A program made the translations under genes and the position numbers. Below are positions 1 to 6,863 of a stretch of 17,550 nucleotides of DNA, in pieces. This DNA is from JBALVO01 sp036961445. GTDB lineage: Bacteria; Pseudomonadota; Gammaproteobacteria; Pseudomonadales; Halieaceae. The stretch is from positions 1 through 17,550 of the forward strand of contig JBALVO010000074.1 of assembly GCA_036961445.1 (NCBI GenBank). Reading direction: 5' to 3'. Each line of letters starts with the position of its first letter. Position 1 is the first letter of the stretch. The notes beneath the pieces are model-generated. The model ran no database searches, had not been told where the DNA came from, and worked only from the letters and a program-made list of their open reading frames with translations.

Positions 1-1646
1 AGCTGCTGTTGTCGGCAGGCAATACTGAGCTGGGCGTGTATATCCCGCCACTCGCGCATACGCATAAAGGACATATATTCCCGCTTGCACAGCTTACGCA
101 ATTGACCCTGACTCAATTCCTGGCGCTGTTCCTCATAGTACTTCCACAAATTTAGCCAGGCGATGAAGTCAGATTTGGGGTGACGAAAACGGGCGTGCAT
201 TTGATCCGCCTGCTGCTGCTTCTCCGCTGGTCGCTCACGCGGATCCTGCACCGTCAGCGCACTGGTAATCACCAGAATTTCTTCCAGGCATCCCTGTTCC
301 GCAGCGGCTAACACCATACGAGCCAGTCTCGGATCAACCGGCAAACGGGCCATGCGCTTGCCGACGCTGGTGAGTTCGCCAGCCGGAGTTACCGCGCCCA
401 GCTCTTCGAGCAATTTATAACCGTCGCGCACCATGCGTGAGTCCGGTGGATTGATGAAGGGAAAGTCCTCAATCTCACCCAGGCCCAGCGTCAGCATCTG
501 CAGTATTACAGCTGCCAGATTGGTGCGTTTTATCTCAGGATCGGTAAACTCGGGGCGTTGCTTGAAATCCTCCTCACTGTACAGGCGCAGACAAACCCCG
601 GCTTCCATTCGACCGCAACGCCCCTGCCGTTGGTTAGCACTGGCCTGGGAGATCGGTTCAATGGGCAGGCGTTGCACCTTGGTGCGATAGCTGTAACGAC
701 TGATACGCGCCTCACCCGGATCGATCACATAGCGTATCCCGGGTACTGTAAGAGAAGTTTCTGCCACATTGGTCGCAAGCACTACACGTGTGCCGCGGCG
801 TCGTGAGATGTCAAAGACGCGGTTCTGCTCGGCGTTGCTCAGGCGGGCGTATAGGGGAAGAACATCCAATGATGTGGATTGCCGCAGTGCCTTGGCCAGT
901 TCTCTTATGTCGCGCTCACCGGACAAAAATACCAGTATGTCTCCGCGTGCACCAAAGCGCCCGGCATCGATGTCCTCCGCCAGCGAGACAATTTGTTGCT
1001 GAATGCCCTCATCCCTGTCCTGGGCAGAATCCAGATATAAAGTTTCCACCGCAAAGGTGCGCCCCGACACTTCGATAACCGGCGCGTCATCAAAATGCCG
1101 GGAGAAGCTTTCCACATCGATAGTCGCAGAAGTGATAATGAGCTTAAGATCCGGGCGTTGCGGCAAAATACGTTTTAGGTAACCCAGCAGAAAATCAATA
1201 TTGAGGCTGCGCTCGTGTGCCTCATCAATAATAATGGTGTCGTACTTGCGTAACAATCGGTCGCGCTGCATCTCGGCCAGCAAAATACCATCCGTCATCA
1301 GCTTCACGGCGGTGGCCTCAGACACCTTATCCGTGAAGCGCACCTGGTAGCCGACGGTGGCACCCAGCTCGGTGTCAAGCTCCTGGGCAATACGCTGTGC
1401 GACGGTGCGTGCTGCCAACCGCCGCGGCTGGGTATGACCTATCAATTGACGGGTGCCGCGACCCAATTCCAGGCATATCTTGGGCAACTGGGTGGTCTTG
1501 CCCGAGCCGGTTTCTCCGGCAATTATGACTACCTGGTTGGCACTGATTGCGCGCGCAATTTCGGCGCGTCGCTCGGCAATAGGAAGCTCTTCGGGATAAT
1601 TGATTTCCGGGATACGTCGTTCGTATCCGGTGGTGTCTTGCATCAT
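1..1646 (-). CDS. hrpA: ATP-dependent RNA helicase HrpA, N-terminal part (runs off left edge)
   Basis: DEAH-box ATP-dependent RNA helicase; in E. coli HrpA acts on stalled or collided ribosomes and mRNA in the cytoplasm. The minus-strand frame stays open from an ATG-ATG start at 1646 to base 1, giving about 548 of the roughly 1,250-1,300 residues usual for the family. Walker A GETGSGKT is at residues 44-51, DEAH at 141-144 and SAT at 173-175; the QRxGRxGR-type motif VI (QRQGRCGR) follows in the second RecA domain, then the helicase-associated region (CKREYMSF, MREWRDIHAQL) matches E. coli HrpA closely. An in-frame TGA four codons upstream of 1646 fixes the start, so the protein lacks the roughly 50 residues that precede the helicase core in E. 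coli. Divergent from the maoC-like gene (88-base gap). The C-terminal half lies outside the window. Identification is very secure; the exact choice between the two adjacent ATGs is not. Confidence 0.95.
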   Translation of the reverse strand, partial: MMQDTTGYERRIPEINYPEELPIAERRAEIARAISANQVVIIAGETGSGKTTQLPKICLELGRGTRQLIGHTQPRRLAARTVAQRIAQELDTELGATVGYQVRFTDKVSEATAVKLMTDGILLAEMQRDRLLRKYDTIIIDEAHERSLNIDFLLGYLKRILPQRPDLKLIITSATIDVESFSRHFDDAPVIEVSGRTFAVETLYLDSAQDRDEGIQQQIVSLAEDIDAGRFGARGDILVFLSGERDIRELAKALRQSTSLDVLPLYARLSNAEQNRVFDISRRRGTRVVLATNVAETSLTVPGIRYVIDPGEARISRYSYRTKVQRLPIEPISQASANQRQGRCGRMEAGVCLRLYSEEDFKQRPEFTDPEIKRTNLAAVILQMLTLGLGEIEDFPFINPPDSRMVRDGYKLLEELGAVTPAGELTSVGKRMARLPVDPRLARMVLAAAEQGCLEEILVITSALTVQDPRERPAEKQQQADQMHARFRHPKSDFIAWLNLWKYYEEQRQELSQGQLRKLCKREYMSFMRMREWRDIHAQLSIACRQQQ

Positions 1647-1734
1647 GCTGGCCTGTCAGTCAGGGTTTCGATCGGCTCATGCCACGAAAATGGGTTATGC
1701 TTTACGGCGTTTTCAATACTGCGGGGTTCCGGGC

Positions 1735-2211
1735 ATGCCACAATTAGGCAACTACACCTACAACGAGATAACCATAGGGCAAACAGCCCACTATTCCAAG
1801 CTCATCCAGGAGCGTGATATCACGCTGTTCGCTGCGGTATCAGGTGATGTTAACCCGGTACATCTTGATGCCGAATTTGCTGCAAACACCCAGTTCAATG
1901 GTCGCATCGCTCACGGCATGCTAACCGGCGCCATCATCTCCGCGGCCCTGGCCATGGAACTGCCCGGCCCCGGAACTGTATATCTAAGCCAGTCCCTACG
2001 CTTCCGCCTGCCCGTAAAAATAGGTGATACCGTGACCATCAAGTTGCAAGTCACTGACAAGAAGGACCGGCGCCAGTATGTAACCCTGGACTGCAAAGCC
2101 TATAACCAGCACGACAAACTGGTTGCCTCGGGCAGCGCAGAAGTTATTGCACCCAGCGAGAAGCTAACTATAGAGCGTCCCGCACTACCGCAGGTAAATA
2201 TCCAGCATTAA
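1735..2211 (+). CDS. MaoC-family (R)-specific enoyl-CoA hydratase (PhaJ-like)
   Basis: A 158-residue single hot-dog-fold MaoC dehydratase. The family hydrates trans-2-enoyl-CoA to (R)-3-hydroxyacyl-CoA, linking beta-oxidation to polyhydroxyalkanoate synthesis or related acyl-CoA metabolism in the cytoplasm. The hydratase-2 motif SGDVNPVH is at residues 36-43, with the catalytic Asp38 and His43 in the spacing of Aeromonas PhaJ; IAHGML and VYLSQSLRFRLPV follow as expected of that family, and the length matches. The ATG at 1735 is chosen because homology begins just after it; the frame is open further upstream (TTG 1600, ATG 1690), but that part overlaps hrpA or the intergenic region and resembles nothing. 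The ribosome site (GCGGGG) is weak. Its TAA shares two bases with the stop of the convergent gene. No PHA synthase is nearby, so the in vivo substrate is open; other MaoC dehydratases remain possible. Confidence 0.9.
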   Translation: MPQLGNYTYNEITIGQTAHYSKLIQERDITLFAAVSGDVNPVHLDAEFAANTQFNGRIAHGMLTGAIISAALAMELPGPGTVYLSQSLRFRLPVKIGDTVTIKLQVTDKKDRRQYVTLDCKAYNQHDKLVASGSAEVIAPSEKLTIERPALPQVNIQH

Positions 2212-2717
2212 GCGCCTGTTTCCCCGGGGGCAACCTCGTCCTGCTGGGCTGCAAACTGTTGCGGATCAAGGTACATCAAGCGCAACATGGTAGCGCCAAC
2301 GGGCCCGTTGAGTTCAGCTGCAAGCACCATCACATTGGGCCGTTCCTGCTCAACCGTAACGGCGGTGATACCGAAAATCAGCGTGCCATCGTCTCCTTCA
2401 GCATTGAACACCGGGTACTGTGTCTTGTCGCGCAATGCCTGCGTGATATTGCCAATCAACGTCGCCAGGCTGGCTCGAAATGCCCCATAATTCAATTTGC
2501 CCTGAAATTCACTTTGGTCCAGTGACAGGTTGAAGCGTACAGTCGAGCGATCCTCCATCTCTACGGTAGTAAGGTGAATCGCTTTACCATCAGAAATGTC
2601 CTTGTACACATTTTTAGCGGTGGTCCGGGTAGCGTCGATAAACGCCTTATGCAGCAAGTTAACGGACATCAACAGGAATTTTTCCCGGGGAATGGACTGG
2701 GTCTGTGTTTGCGCCAT
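2208..2717 (-). CDS. Conserved hypothetical protein, 169 aa, soluble
   Basis: Not recognised as a named family. It encodes 169 residues with no signal peptide or membrane segment, so it is probably cytoplasmic. The N-terminal part is a basic/amphipathic helix-like stretch (REKFLLMSVNLLHKAFIDAT), the middle has a charged beta-rich look (STVRFNLSLDQSEFQG), and the C-terminus ends in an acidic, low-complexity tail (AAQQDEVAPGETGA). The start is well supported: AGAGG lies about 6 bases upstream of the ATG at 2717. A weak promoter-like pair (TTGTTG, 17 bases, TATTAG) is visible on the minus strand upstream. It is convergent with the maoC-like gene (stop codons overlap by two bases) and divergent from the exported coiled-coil protein gene. 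The well-formed start, typical composition and tight fit with its neighbours argue for a real gene. Function unknown. Confidence 0.8.
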   Translation of the reverse strand: MAQTQTQSIPREKFLLMSVNLLHKAFIDATRTTAKNVYKDISDGKAIHLTTVEMEDRSTVRFNLSLDQSEFQGKLNYGAFRASLATLIGNITQALRDKTQYPVFNAEGDDGTLIFGITAVTVEQERPNVMVLAAELNGPVGATMLRLMYLDPQQFAAQQDEVAPGETGA

Positions 2718-2877
2718 GACAACCTCTATAGATGCGAACCGGCAAGTCTAATACTCCCGACAGCCGCGAGCAACAAAGCCTCAATGTGAACTATGTCGCT
2801 ATATAGATCTGGTCGCTAGGTCGCTCTGGCCCGATTCTGTTACCATCGACAGCTCATAATTGTATGGACACTTCGTG

Positions 2878-3948
2878 ATGACTGCGCTGTCGCCGGTCAC
2901 AGGCGCCCTATCCGGCAAGATATTTGCCTCTTCGTGGCTGTGGCGCCATACCTTGCTACCGCGCTGCATAGTGCTGGCGGCGCTTACCCTTGTGCCATAT
3001 TCCACGTCGGCTGGTGAGCTGGAAGCGCTAACCACAGAGCGCCAGATGCTTACCCATGAATTGGACCAGTACCAGAAAACGCTTGATATTTTGCAAACTG
3101 ATGGCATACCAGCGGTACAAAGCAGCAATCCCGCGGTAAAAAAACTGGCGCAGGAAATGGTCAGCATCAGGGAACGCCTGATTACTATCACTGAGCAGGA
3201 AGTGACCCTGTTGCAAGCACAACTAATCGCGGCTAAAACTGCCACTGCAGTGGCGAGCAAGACAGCTACTGAATCCCCCGCAGTGGCCGCCAGTGCGCCG
3301 CCGGAAGCACCGGCGATTGAGAGCAAACCGCTACGCACATTGAGTACAAACCGCTCTCTGGAGCAGGAAGCGGCAACCGTCGAACGTCTGCACAGCCTGT
3401 TGTCAGGCTACTACACCGAGTTGCAAGAATCGGCCCGCACCCTGCCCACGGCAGAGGAAATATCCCAACGCGAAGCCGCTCATCGCGATGCCGAGAAAAT
3501 GGCCAAGATTCCTTTCAGTGTCGATAAAGTCAGGCTCAATGGCGCAGAGGGCAGCACCGCTCTATCGCTTATCACCCAGCGTCTGATGGATCCCACGGTG
3601 CCTGAAAGCCGCCGTGATATCGCACCCATTTGCTCCATCAAGACCCGCTTGTTTGGCGCTTTGATTGGCAGCGAAAGTCGCAGTCTGAGGCCAGTGGGCA
3701 AAAATCATTACGTCGCCAAAATACGCTTGCAGCCAGGCAATACCACACTGGGCATGCTGGACGGCACCTGGGAAGTACAGCTCCCACAAAACGTGAATGC
3801 CACCGACTTCCTCATCACACTGTATCGACCGCCAGGTGGCGCCCCGGAGTTACATGTCTTTGCTGTTGACGACCTACTGGCAGAAGAACAACCTCATATT
3901 CCAGCCTGGCTGCCTGACGAACTGCAGATCAAAACCCGGGCCGGATGA
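2878..3948 (+). CDS. Exported coiled-coil protein of unknown function, coupled to mnmC
   Basis: A 356-residue protein not recognised as a named family. An N-terminal export signal is likely: an unusually long n-region with Arg/Lys/His up to residue 29, a hydrophobic core (CIVLAALTLVP, 30-40) and an Ala-type cleavage site after STSA (residue 45). The mature part starts with a heptad-like, Glu/Gln/Leu-rich coiled coil (about 46-115), then an Ala/Pro/Thr linker (about 117-150), a second helical region, and a C-terminal beta-rich domain holding the FLITLYRPPGG motif and ending in IPAWLPDELQIKTRAG. The layout resembles a periplasmic coiled-coil scaffold, but this is inference. In-frame TTG (2860) and GTG (2875) starts lie just upstream; ATG 2878 is preferred. 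Its TGA overlaps the mnmC ATG (ATGA, 3945-3948), so translation of the two is probably coupled. Confidence 0.82.
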   Translation: MTALSPVTGALSGKIFASSWLWRHTLLPRCIVLAALTLVPYSTSAGELEALTTERQMLTHELDQYQKTLDILQTDGIPAVQSSNPAVKKLAQEMVSIRERLITITEQEVTLLQAQLIAAKTATAVASKTATESPAVAASAPPEAPAIESKPLRTLSTNRSLEQEAATVERLHSLLSGYYTELQESARTLPTAEEISQREAAHRDAEKMAKIPFSVDKVRLNGAEGSTALSLITQRLMDPTVPESRRDIAPICSIKTRLFGALIGSESRSLRPVGKNHYVAKIRLQPGNTTLGMLDGTWEVQLPQNVNATDFLITLYRPPGGAPELHVFAVDDLLAEEQPHIPAWLPDELQIKTRAG

Positions 3949-5990
3949 AGCGCGATAATACACCCTGGTGCCCTGTCGAGGCGGCCGTGGTGGACTGGAA
4001 TGACAATGGAGATCCTACCTCCACTGAATTCGGCGACATTTATTATTCCAACAGCAACGGCCTGGAGGAAAGCCGCTACGTTTTCCTGCTGGGAAATAAC
4101 CTACCGCAGCGCTGGTTACAGCATCCGCGCAAGCGATTTTGTATCGCTGAAACCGGATTTGGCACGGGCCTTAATTTTCTGGTGACCTGGCAGGCATGGC
4201 GGCAACTGCCTGAGCCGCGCCCCGCGTTGCATTACCTGTCTATCGAAAAACACCCACTGGCAAAAGAAGATTTAGCGCAGGCACTGGACAACTGGCCAGT
4301 GCTGGCGCCATTGGCAACGTCCTTGCTGGAATCCTACCCGGCCCTGCTGCCCGGGCAACACCGCCTGGTACTGGAACAGGGCAGGATTACTCTGGACCTG
4401 TGGTGGGAAGATGCGACCGCGGCGTTGTCCGATCTGGCCAGCCGGGAACAAGCCACAGTAGACGCCTGGTATCTGGATGGCTTTGCCCCCTCTCGCAATG
4501 CATCCATGTGGTCGCCACAGGTACTGCAAGCGGCGGCCGCCCTGAGCCTGCCCGGGGCGACCTTTGCCACCTTTACGGCTGCCGGGCAGGTGCGTCGCGA
4601 CATGGAAGACGCAGGTTTTGCGGTACAAAAGGTCGCTGGTTTCGCTCGTAAAAGGGAGTGTCTGCGTGGGCAGATTAACAACAAGACAGAAGCGCCAACA
4701 GCAGCAAACCCGTCCATCCGTTGCTTTGCAAAACACAGCACCGGCACACCCTGGGATATTGTCGGCACCAGTGCAGCAAGCCCCGAGACCGCCCTGGTTG
4801 TTGGTGCAGGCCTGGCGGGCTGCACCGTCGCCGAGGCTCTTGCCAGGCGGGGTATCGCGGTCACCTTGTTGGACCAGGGTAAAGTTGCCAGTGCTGGCTC
4901 TGGCAACGAACAGGGCATTCTCTACACCCGGGTGTCACGTAAACACTCGCCGCTCACCGATTTCGCACTGCAGAGCTTTCGCTTCGCCTCCAGCTTTTAC
5001 CGCAGCCTGCTCCAGTCAGGCCAACTCAGTGCAGGGCTGGACGGCGCTCTTTGTGGCAGCTTTCACCAGAGCGACAACAGCCAGGAGCTCGCCGCCTTAG
5101 CCCAGGTGCTGGTCCGCGTGCCGGAGTTGGCCCGGGTACTGGATGCGCAGCAGGCACAACAGGTGCTCGGTATCGAACAGAAAAGCAGCGGTTACTGGTT
5201 CCCGGAGTCAGGCTGGATGAGACCGGCATCGGTGTGCCAAGCTCTGGCAGACCATCGCAATATCACGCTTGTCGAAGATTGCGGTGCCCTGTCCGTTGAA
5301 ACCAGTGATGGCGCATGGCAGGCAATGGCTGACAATAAGGTAGTCGCCAGTGCCGCCAGTGCCATCATTGCTACCGGTACTGCAGCAAAGGACCTGCAAC
5401 AACTGCAGTGGCTACCGCTGCAAGCCATTCGCGGTCAGACAACGCTGCTGCCAGCTAACCAGACCTTTGCAGGACTGCAGTCCGCCCTGTGTCACGAAGG
5501 CTATATAGCGCCAGCCAGGCAAGGTTATCACTGTATCGGCGCTACTTTTGACCTGCACGATGATGACCACTCACTGCGCGCTGAAGATCACCGCATAAAC
5601 CTCGCTAAACTGGCCACAGCGGTACCCGCCTGGAACCAGGCGCTGGGGGAAATTGACCCCGGGCAACTCGCAGGTCGCGTTGGATACCGCTGCGCCAGTC
5701 CTGACTACCTGCCAATGGCAGGTCCGGTGCCCGACCTGGCGGCGTTTTTGGACGACTATGCGCCCCTGCGAAAAAATGCCAAACAGCGCATTACACGTAA
5801 AGGTCGCTATATACCGGGACTGTATGTGACTACGGCCCACGGCTCTCGTGGTCTTACATCTACACCGCTAACAGCGGAGCTGCTGGGAAGTATGATCTGC
5901 AACGAAGCGCCGCCGTTTAGCAGGGAACTGAGTCGAGCGGTTGCCCCGGCGCGCTTCATAATTCGCGACCTGATGCGCAACCGTATCTAG
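3945..5990 (+). CDS. mnmC: Bifunctional tRNA mnm5s2U wobble-modification enzyme MnmC
   Basis: Fused enzyme for the last two steps of mnm5(s2)U34 synthesis in tRNA: the C-terminal FAD domain converts cmnm5(s2)U to nm5(s2)U, and the N-terminal SAM-dependent domain (MnmD) methylates it to mnm5(s2)U. It acts in the cytoplasm downstream of MnmE/MnmG. The 681 residues compare with 668 in E. coli. The methyltransferase SAM loop ETGFGTGLNF is at 69-78 and the catalytic-region motif WYLDGFAPSRNASMW at 175-189; GFARKRECL (232-240) closes this domain. The FAD Rossmann motif VVGAGLAG is at 285-292, and the C-terminus carries the family segments YRCASPDYLPMAGPVPD and AHGSRGLTSTPL. Both domains appear intact. 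The ATG overlaps the stop of the preceding exported-protein gene, and only a weak ribosome site (GGGCCGG) is seen, consistent with translational coupling. Confidence 0.96.
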   Translation: MKRDNTPWCPVEAAVVDWNDNGDPTSTEFGDIYYSNSNGLEESRYVFLLGNNLPQRWLQHPRKRFCIAETGFGTGLNFLVTWQAWRQLPEPRPALHYLSIEKHPLAKEDLAQALDNWPVLAPLATSLLESYPALLPGQHRLVLEQGRITLDLWWEDATAALSDLASREQATVDAWYLDGFAPSRNASMWSPQVLQAAAALSLPGATFATFTAAGQVRRDMEDAGFAVQKVAGFARKRECLRGQINNKTEAPTAANPSIRCFAKHSTGTPWDIVGTSAASPETALVVGAGLAGCTVAEALARRGIAVTLLDQGKVASAGSGNEQGILYTRVSRKHSPLTDFALQSFRFASSFYRSLLQSGQLSAGLDGALCGSFHQSDNSQELAALAQVLVRVPELARVLDAQQAQQVLGIEQKSSGYWFPESGWMRPASVCQALADHRNITLVEDCGALSVETSDGAWQAMADNKVVASAASAIIATGTAAKDLQQLQWLPLQAIRGQTTLLPANQTFAGLQSALCHEGYIAPARQGYHCIGATFDLHDDDHSLRAEDHRINLAKLATAVPAWNQALGEIDPGQLAGRVGYRCASPDYLPMAGPVPDLAAFLDDYAPLRKNAKQRITRKGRYIPGLYVTTAHGSRGLTSTPLTAELLGSMICNEAPPFSRELSRAVAPARFIIRDLMRNRI

Positions 5991-6019
5991 GAGGCCTCGG
6001 TACACGTATACTCATCGCC

Positions 6020-6793
6020 ATGCGAATCCTGCGTACTGTGCTCGTCATCTTCATCTGTTGTGTGCCCATGGCTACACTGGCGGTGCAACAATACACGGTT
6101 CGTGTTACCGACCAAAAGCCCCAATCCCGCAAGATCTTTGTACAAGGCCTGGAAATTGTAGACGGCTACCTCTATGTCAGCAGCGGCCGTTATGGCCACT
6201 CCCACTTACTGCGCTACCACTTTGCGCAAAACACGCTGGATACAGCACGCAAACTCGATGCAAAGATTTTTGCCGAAGGTCTCACCGTATTTGAAGATAA
6301 AGTCTACCAACTCACCTGGCATAATCGCGGCGCACTGGTCTACCACAAGCAAGGCCTGCAGTTCGATCATGTGTTCTCACTACCGGGCGAGGGTTGGGGT
6401 CTGACCAATAACGCCAAAGAGCTCATTTATAGCGACGGCAGCGACCAGTTGCATTTTTTGTCACCGCAGACCAAGCAGATCCTGCACTCGATACAAGTCA
6501 CCGAGAATGGCAAACCGCTGCCGCGACTGAATGAACTGGAATGGGTGGACGGCAAAATATGGGCCAATGTCTGGCAAACTGACCGCATCGTCATTATCGA
6601 ACCGACTAGCGGCGAGGTCACTGCCAGCATAGACCTGCAAGGCCTGCTACCTGCGAACGAGCGACGCGCTGGCACCGACGTTCTCAATGGTATCGCCCGT
6701 AACCCGGCCGATGGTTCCATCTGGGTAACCGGTAAACGCTGGCCCTGGCTATACCAGATAGAATTGGATCCGGTGACACCAGTAAGCAAATAA
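6020..6793 (+). CDS. Exported plant-type glutaminyl-peptide cyclotransferase
   Basis: Glutaminyl cyclase of the beta-propeller plant/bacterial type (Pfam Glu_cyclase_2), which converts N-terminal glutamine of peptides and proteins to pyroglutamate. The 257 residues start with a signal peptide (MRILRT, then a hydrophobic core, predicted cleavage after ATLA at residue 21), so it should act in the periplasm or outside the cell. Family motifs run in order: FVQGLE (40-45), SSGRYGHS (54-61), FAEGLT (84-89), YQLTW (96-100), GEGWGLT (123-129), LNELEW (170-175), ANVW (182-185), LNGIA (222-226) and VTGKRWP (236-242). It follows mnmC after 29 bases and may share its transcript. An AGGAGG overlapping the mnmC stop (5989-5994) lies 25 bases before the ATG, too far to be its normal ribosome site; no in-frame ATG, GTG or TTG exists between them. 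Identification is firm; physiological substrates are unknown. Confidence 0.93.
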   Translation: MRILRTVLVIFICCVPMATLAVQQYTVRVTDQKPQSRKIFVQGLEIVDGYLYVSSGRYGHSHLLRYHFAQNTLDTARKLDAKIFAEGLTVFEDKVYQLTWHNRGALVYHKQGLQFDHVFSLPGEGWGLTNNAKELIYSDGSDQLHFLSPQTKQILHSIQVTENGKPLPRLNELEWVDGKIWANVWQTDRIVIIEPTSGEVTASIDLQGLLPANERRAGTDVLNGIARNPADGSIWVTGKRWPWLYQIELDPVTPVSK

Positions 6794-6813
6794 AAGCCAG
6801 CAACGCCTGTTTC

Positions 6814-6828
6814 GCGCTAGAATAGCGC
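6814..6828 (+). promoter_or_regulatory. Perfect small hairpin overlapping a TAGAAT -10-like box before the protease gene
   Basis: GCGCTA and TAGCGC form a perfect 6-bp stem with a GAA loop, 21 bases after the glutaminyl cyclase stop and 36 bases before the protease ATG. The same bases contain TAGAAT (6818-6823), five of six matches to a sigma-70 -10 box, placed sensibly for the downstream gene, but no good -35 is visible 16-18 bases upstream. No T-tract follows directly, so a standard intrinsic terminator is unlikely. It may be a promoter element, an operator or an mRNA hairpin. Confidence 0.35.
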
Positions 6829-6863
6829 CCCTTCACTTATCCACCTACCACCAGAGACTCCGC

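Noticed and set aside
1600..1734. N-terminal extension of the MaoC protein from the TTG at 1600
   Set aside because: It overlaps the hrpA start region, resembles nothing in the family and would need a rare start codon.
2799..3338. 179-codon minus-strand frame opposite the exported coiled-coil gene
   Set aside because: Ser/Ala/Cys-rich shadow sequence with no motif; the plus-strand gene is coupled to mnmC by overlapping codons and is preferred.
5989..5994. Strong AGGAGG overlapping the mnmC stop codon, as a ribosome site for a gene starting near 6000
   Set aside because: No ATG, GTG or TTG lies at a usable distance, and the glutaminyl cyclase ATG is 25 bases away; GAGGCCTC here is also a chance-size palindrome.
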